From Treponema sp. (lineage in GTDB: Bacteria; Spirochaetota; Spirochaetia; Treponematales; Breznakiellaceae), in contig JAIRRB010000026.1 in the NCBI GenBank assembly GCA_031256195.1, positions 1-34,317 of the forward strand: a DNA stretch of 34,317 nt, written 5' to 3'. This document shows positions 32,154 through 34,317 of this stretch, piece after piece (the first letter of the stretch is position 1; each line of letters starts with the position of its first letter). Both the position numbers and the translations under genes were made by a program. The notes under the pieces are model-generated. The model was not told the DNA's origin. It saw only the letters and a program-made list of their open reading frames with translations, and did no database searches.

Positions 32154-32178
32154 AAACATCGTCCTATGCGGCGTTTTT
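32152..32178. terminator. Possible weak terminator hairpin after dapA
   Basis: AAAAAC (32152-32157) can pair with GTTTTT (32173-32178), with CG/CG pairs inside after a mismatch. The stem is A/T-rich and overlaps the stop codon, so this is only a weak candidate. Confidence 0.25.
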
Positions 32179-32193
32179 GGCATGGTTTTTTAC

Positions 32194-32285
32194 TATAATT
32201 GCCCCGGTTTGGAAAAAGTCTGTTTTGACTATTGCAAACAAAGCGCGCTTGTTTTAGACTTAGAGCAGCACTGAGGAGTACTTTT
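32194..32285 (+). promoter_or_regulatory. -10 element and ~80-nt leader of M23 peptidase gene
   Basis: TATAAT (32194-32199) predicts a start near 32206; no good -35 is visible. The leader contains the 10-bp palindrome AAGCGCGCTT (32241-32250) inside partly paired AACA/TGTT arms. It ends in GAGGAG (32273-32278), 7 nt before TTG 32286. Confidence 0.45.
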
Positions 32286-33302
32286 TTGCAGCAAATCAAG
32301 ACATTTTTTCTAAATTGCGGTTATTTTTGCCAGAAGCGGGCGGTAGTGCGCCTTGCTGTTGTTTTTTGCCTGTGCGGAGCGTTTGCTGCGCACTTTTTCC
32401 TGCCTTTTGCACAGCCGGAAACTGTTTCGGCGGCAAAAACGCAGGGGCCTGGAACGGCGCAAACCGGCGTAGGCGGGGGCGGTTACCCTGAAAAAACCGC
32501 CCTTGAGGGGCAGCAAGAGACCGATTTATCTCTGGAAGCAGGGGTACTGGAGCCCGAATCCTTCTCCAAGCCCCAAATGTTGCTGTACAACTCCTATGCC
32601 ATACAAAAAAACGATATGATTGGTGATTTGGCCATCAATTTTGGTCTTAACGAAGATACCCTTATTTCGATAAATAACATAAAAAACACTCGGCTCATAC
32701 AAATAGGTCAGGTTTTGCGCATACCCAACCAGGACGGTATCTTTTACACGGTCAAAAATAACGATACCCTGGAGACAATCGCCCAAAAATATAAATCGGA
32801 CGCTACCGCCATTCAGCTTGCCAATGAGCTTTTTTCCGACACGGCCCATTCCGGTACAGTGTTGTTTATTCCCGGCGGGCGGCTCGATTGGACGGAACGG
32901 CAGGAAATAAACGGCGATCTGTTTATTTGGCCGGTTGCCGGATATATCACCTCACCCTATGGTTACCGCCGGTGGCCTTTCGGCGGCAATGCCCGTCAGT
33001 TCCACTCCGGCCTGGATATTGGATCCCCCACGGGGACTCCGGTACGCGCCGCTATGTCCGGCAGGGTCAGTTCTGTGGGATGGGACGACGTGCTGGGGAA
33101 TTTTGCCGTTATCAGCCACCATTCCGGCTATCGAACCATGTACGGCCACATGAGTACAGTAAGAGTAAAATCCGGGGCCTATGTGGGAACCGGCGAGCGC
33201 ATCGGCGATGTCGGCAGCACCGGCCTCAGTACCGGCCCCCACCTGCATTTTACGGTCTACAAAAACGGCATTACGGTTAACCCCCGAACCCTGATGAAGT
33301 AA
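32286..33302 (+). CDS. LysM-containing M23 (LytM/NlpD-type) metallopeptidase
   Basis: The 338-residue protein begins at TTG 32286, chosen because GAGGAG stands 7 nt upstream; a frame start at 32232 has no such site. A membrane helix at ~18-40 (KRAVVRLAVVFCLCGAFAAHFF) serves as anchor or signal. A Gly/Ala linker follows, then two LysM domains (~101-148 and ~152-197) that bind peptidoglycan. The C-terminal M23 domain (~213-335) has the zinc/catalytic residues H240 and D244 (HSGLD), H288 (YGHMS) and H319/H321 (PHLHF), so it should be an active endopeptidase cutting peptidoglycan cross-links rather than an EnvC-type activator. It may act in cell separation or flagellar-space remodelling (inference). 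Confidence 0.92.
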   Translation: MQQIKTFFLNCGYFCQKRAVVRLAVVFCLCGAFAAHFFLPFAQPETVSAAKTQGPGTAQTGVGGGGYPEKTALEGQQETDLSLEAGVLEPESFSKPQMLLYNSYAIQKNDMIGDLAINFGLNEDTLISINNIKNTRLIQIGQVLRIPNQDGIFYTVKNNDTLETIAQKYKSDATAIQLANELFSDTAHSGTVLFIPGGRLDWTERQEINGDLFIWPVAGYITSPYGYRRWPFGGNARQFHSGLDIGSPTGTPVRAAMSGRVSSVGWDDVLGNFAVISHHSGYRTMYGHMSTVRVKSGAYVGTGERIGDVGSTGLSTGPHLHFTVYKNGITVNPRTLMK

Positions 33303-33333
33303 TGTAAAAGAAGAAGAATTCACCACGAAGGGG

Positions 33334-33975
33334 CTACTCCGCGGCGCTTTTGTTAACCAGCCATTTCCTGAACCACAAGGAAATCCCGTAACCGCCGAAC
33401 ACAACGATAATCCGGTCGGCGATATTGATGGGTATGCGGGATAAAATAGTGGTTGCCATAAGCGGCACATTATTCTGCAAAAGACCCAGCTTAAAACTAT
33501 CTTCGGGAGAAAATGTCCGCGGCGTTTGACGAACAATCAGCACAAAGTCAATTATGCCGCCTGTTATGCTGACAGCAACACAATCAATCATGGCAAGAAC
33601 CAGCAAAAACGCGCCCACACCGGTAAAAGAATTCAGACTGGGCTTTTCTAAAAAAACAGCCTCCTGCTTTTTCATTCTTTTATAAAAGAACCAGATTATT
33701 AGAATTTCAACGGCGACGCATATAAGCCATACGTTTAGCAGGGAAATTTCAAGCGGAAGCCCATCATAATATCTGAGTACAAAAAAAGCCGCTATAGGGA
33801 AAAGCAGTATTCCGGTAACTAAAGCGGCAAAAAGCCCAGCGCTGAAAACTATTGCCGCATTAAATACAGTATCCAGATACAGGGGAACGCCGGAGAAAAG
33901 GTGGCTGACAACGACGTTGGCAAAAGCGGATACCAGACACAGAACGCAGATTTTCCAAAATTGTTTATACTTCAT
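33334..33975 (-). CDS. Polytopic membrane protein, ECF S-component-like
   Basis: The 213-residue protein has about five to six hydrophobic helices (CVLCLVSAFANVVVSHLF; LDTVFNAAIVFSAGLFAALVTGILLFPI; VWLICVAVEILIIWFFY; GVGAFLLVLAMIDCVAVSI). The phrases PLYLDTVFNA...GLFAALVTGIL and RIPINIADRIIVVFGGYG resemble S-components of ECF vitamin transporters or the related sensor domains. No ECF ATPase or T-component is nearby and no substrate can be proposed. It is convergent with the M23 gene (31-bp gap) and divergent from the lipoprotein at 34006. An extended -10 puts the transcription start about 3 nt before the ATG. Confidence 0.6.
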   Translation of the reverse strand: MKYKQFWKICVLCLVSAFANVVVSHLFSGVPLYLDTVFNAAIVFSAGLFAALVTGILLFPIAAFFVLRYYDGLPLEISLLNVWLICVAVEILIIWFFYKRMKKQEAVFLEKPSLNSFTGVGAFLLVLAMIDCVAVSITGGIIDFVLIVRQTPRTFSPEDSFKLGLLQNNVPLMATTILSRIPINIADRIIVVFGGYGISLWFRKWLVNKSAAE

Positions 33976-33984
33976 TGTTTCTTA

Positions 33985-33999
33985 ATTATAGCATATTAT
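33985..33999. promoter_or_regulatory. Back-to-back -10 elements of two divergent leaderless genes
   Basis: On the minus strand TGC-TATAAT occupies 33993-33985 (start ~33978, ATG 33975). On the plus strand TATTAT occupies 33994-33999 (start ~34006, the GTG). The two -10 elements touch, so polymerase cannot open both at once. Confidence 0.55.
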
Positions 34000-34005
34000 C
34001 GAATA

Positions 34006-34317
34006 GTGAAACAGTCATATACGAGAGTCTGCGCTGTCGCGGTAATGGTATGTATGACAGCCTGCGCTGGTCAAAACGTAAATCCGTCAATATCCGCCAT
34101 TTTTAGCGCATGGCTCAAATTAAGGGCAGAGATACTAAACACAAACCTGCCGGAGTCCGGTTTTGACGGCAAAATCGAAGACTTCCGCCGTAGCCTTAAC
34201 CTGTTTTCCTCCTCGCCCATCGGTTCGATATACACAATTCAACGTCCTGAACATTTACAGTACCTTGCGGATATTGACGCCGCCGCGCAAAGGCTGTCTG
34301 AACAGCAGATGTCCGCA
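34006..34317 (+). CDS. Lipoprotein, 5' part only (runs off the window)
   Basis: From GTG 34006 the frame stays open for 104 codons to the last base. The start VKQSYTRVCAVAVMVCMTAC is a lipoprotein leader with lipobox MTAC (Cys20). The mature part so far is polar and helical (SAIFSAWLKLRAEILNTNL, KIEDFRRSLNLF, LQYLADIDAAAQRLSEQQMS). No domain is recognised. The start is supported by the signal peptide and by a TATTAT -10 whose predicted start falls on the GTG. Only 30 bp separate it from the divergent membrane-protein gene. Confidence 0.65.
   Translation, partial: MKQSYTRVCAVAVMVCMTACAGQNVNPSISAIFSAWLKLRAEILNTNLPESGFDGKIEDFRRSLNLFSSSPIGSIYTIQRPEHLQYLADIDAAAQRLSEQQMSA

Noticed and set aside
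1-34317. tRNA, rRNA, insertion sequence or prophage elements
   Set aside because: No gap is large enough or shaped for a tRNA cloverleaf, and no transposase, integrase or attachment-site repeats were recognised.

Overview
The window looks like spirochaete chromosome, most likely a Treponema-related species of moderate GC such as the termite-gut treponemes. This is inferred from gene content and style: many lipoproteins with short lipoboxes ending in Cys, outer-membrane barrels, a long vitamin-B12-dependent ribonucleotide reductase, a trkA/trkH cluster, acyl-ACP thioesterase, a LysM-M23 peptidase and poly-G tracts. No marker RNA gene is present, so the genus is not proven. The DNA is almost entirely coding; the only gaps are short divergent or convergent junctions.

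Layout. 1-701: end of an RND efflux pump and its small PG0541-type partner. 727-2163 (minus): MBL-fold hydrolase followed by a PilZ protein with a receiver-like front half. 2178-4850: unknown membrane protein, DbpA-type RNA-binding protein, acyl-ACP thioesterase. 4856-7971 (minus): large lipoprotein plus predicted outer-membrane barrel. 8029-12199 (minus): K+ uptake operon trkA, a TrkH lacking the usual N-terminal hairpin, and a full-length trkH. 12335-14491: polyphosphate kinase. 14564-19446 (minus): nrdJ and an RNA methyltransferase-like gene. 19571-21564: one-TM protein and Pro/Glu-rich TPR lipoprotein. 21666-22970: AAA/DUF4143 ATPase behind a 27-bp direct repeat. 23083-25709: Wzi-like barrel converging on a lipoprotein. 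25786-31195: MacA-MacB-TolC type tripartite exporter in four genes, then pth. 31242-33302: dapA and a LysM/M23 endopeptidase. 33334-34317: membrane protein divergent from a lipoprotein cut by the window end.

Two regulatory themes stand out. First, many first-in-operon genes have a good -10 element (often extended TGn) placed so that transcription would start 0-5 nt before the start codon, with no Shine-Dalgarno; genes inside operons more often show one. This suggests that leaderless mRNAs are common here. Second, the nrdJ promoter carries two NrdR-box-like sequences 31 bp apart, the canonical tandem arrangement. G/C homopolymers sit in trkH (G9), beside an NrdR box (G7) and in the predicted trkA and ppk promoter spacers (six each), making them candidates for slippage variation.

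Functionally the window mixes envelope biogenesis and export (RND, MacAB-TolC, barrels, lipoproteins, M23 peptidase), ion and phosphate storage physiology (Trk, Ppk) and housekeeping (nrdJ, pth, dapA).
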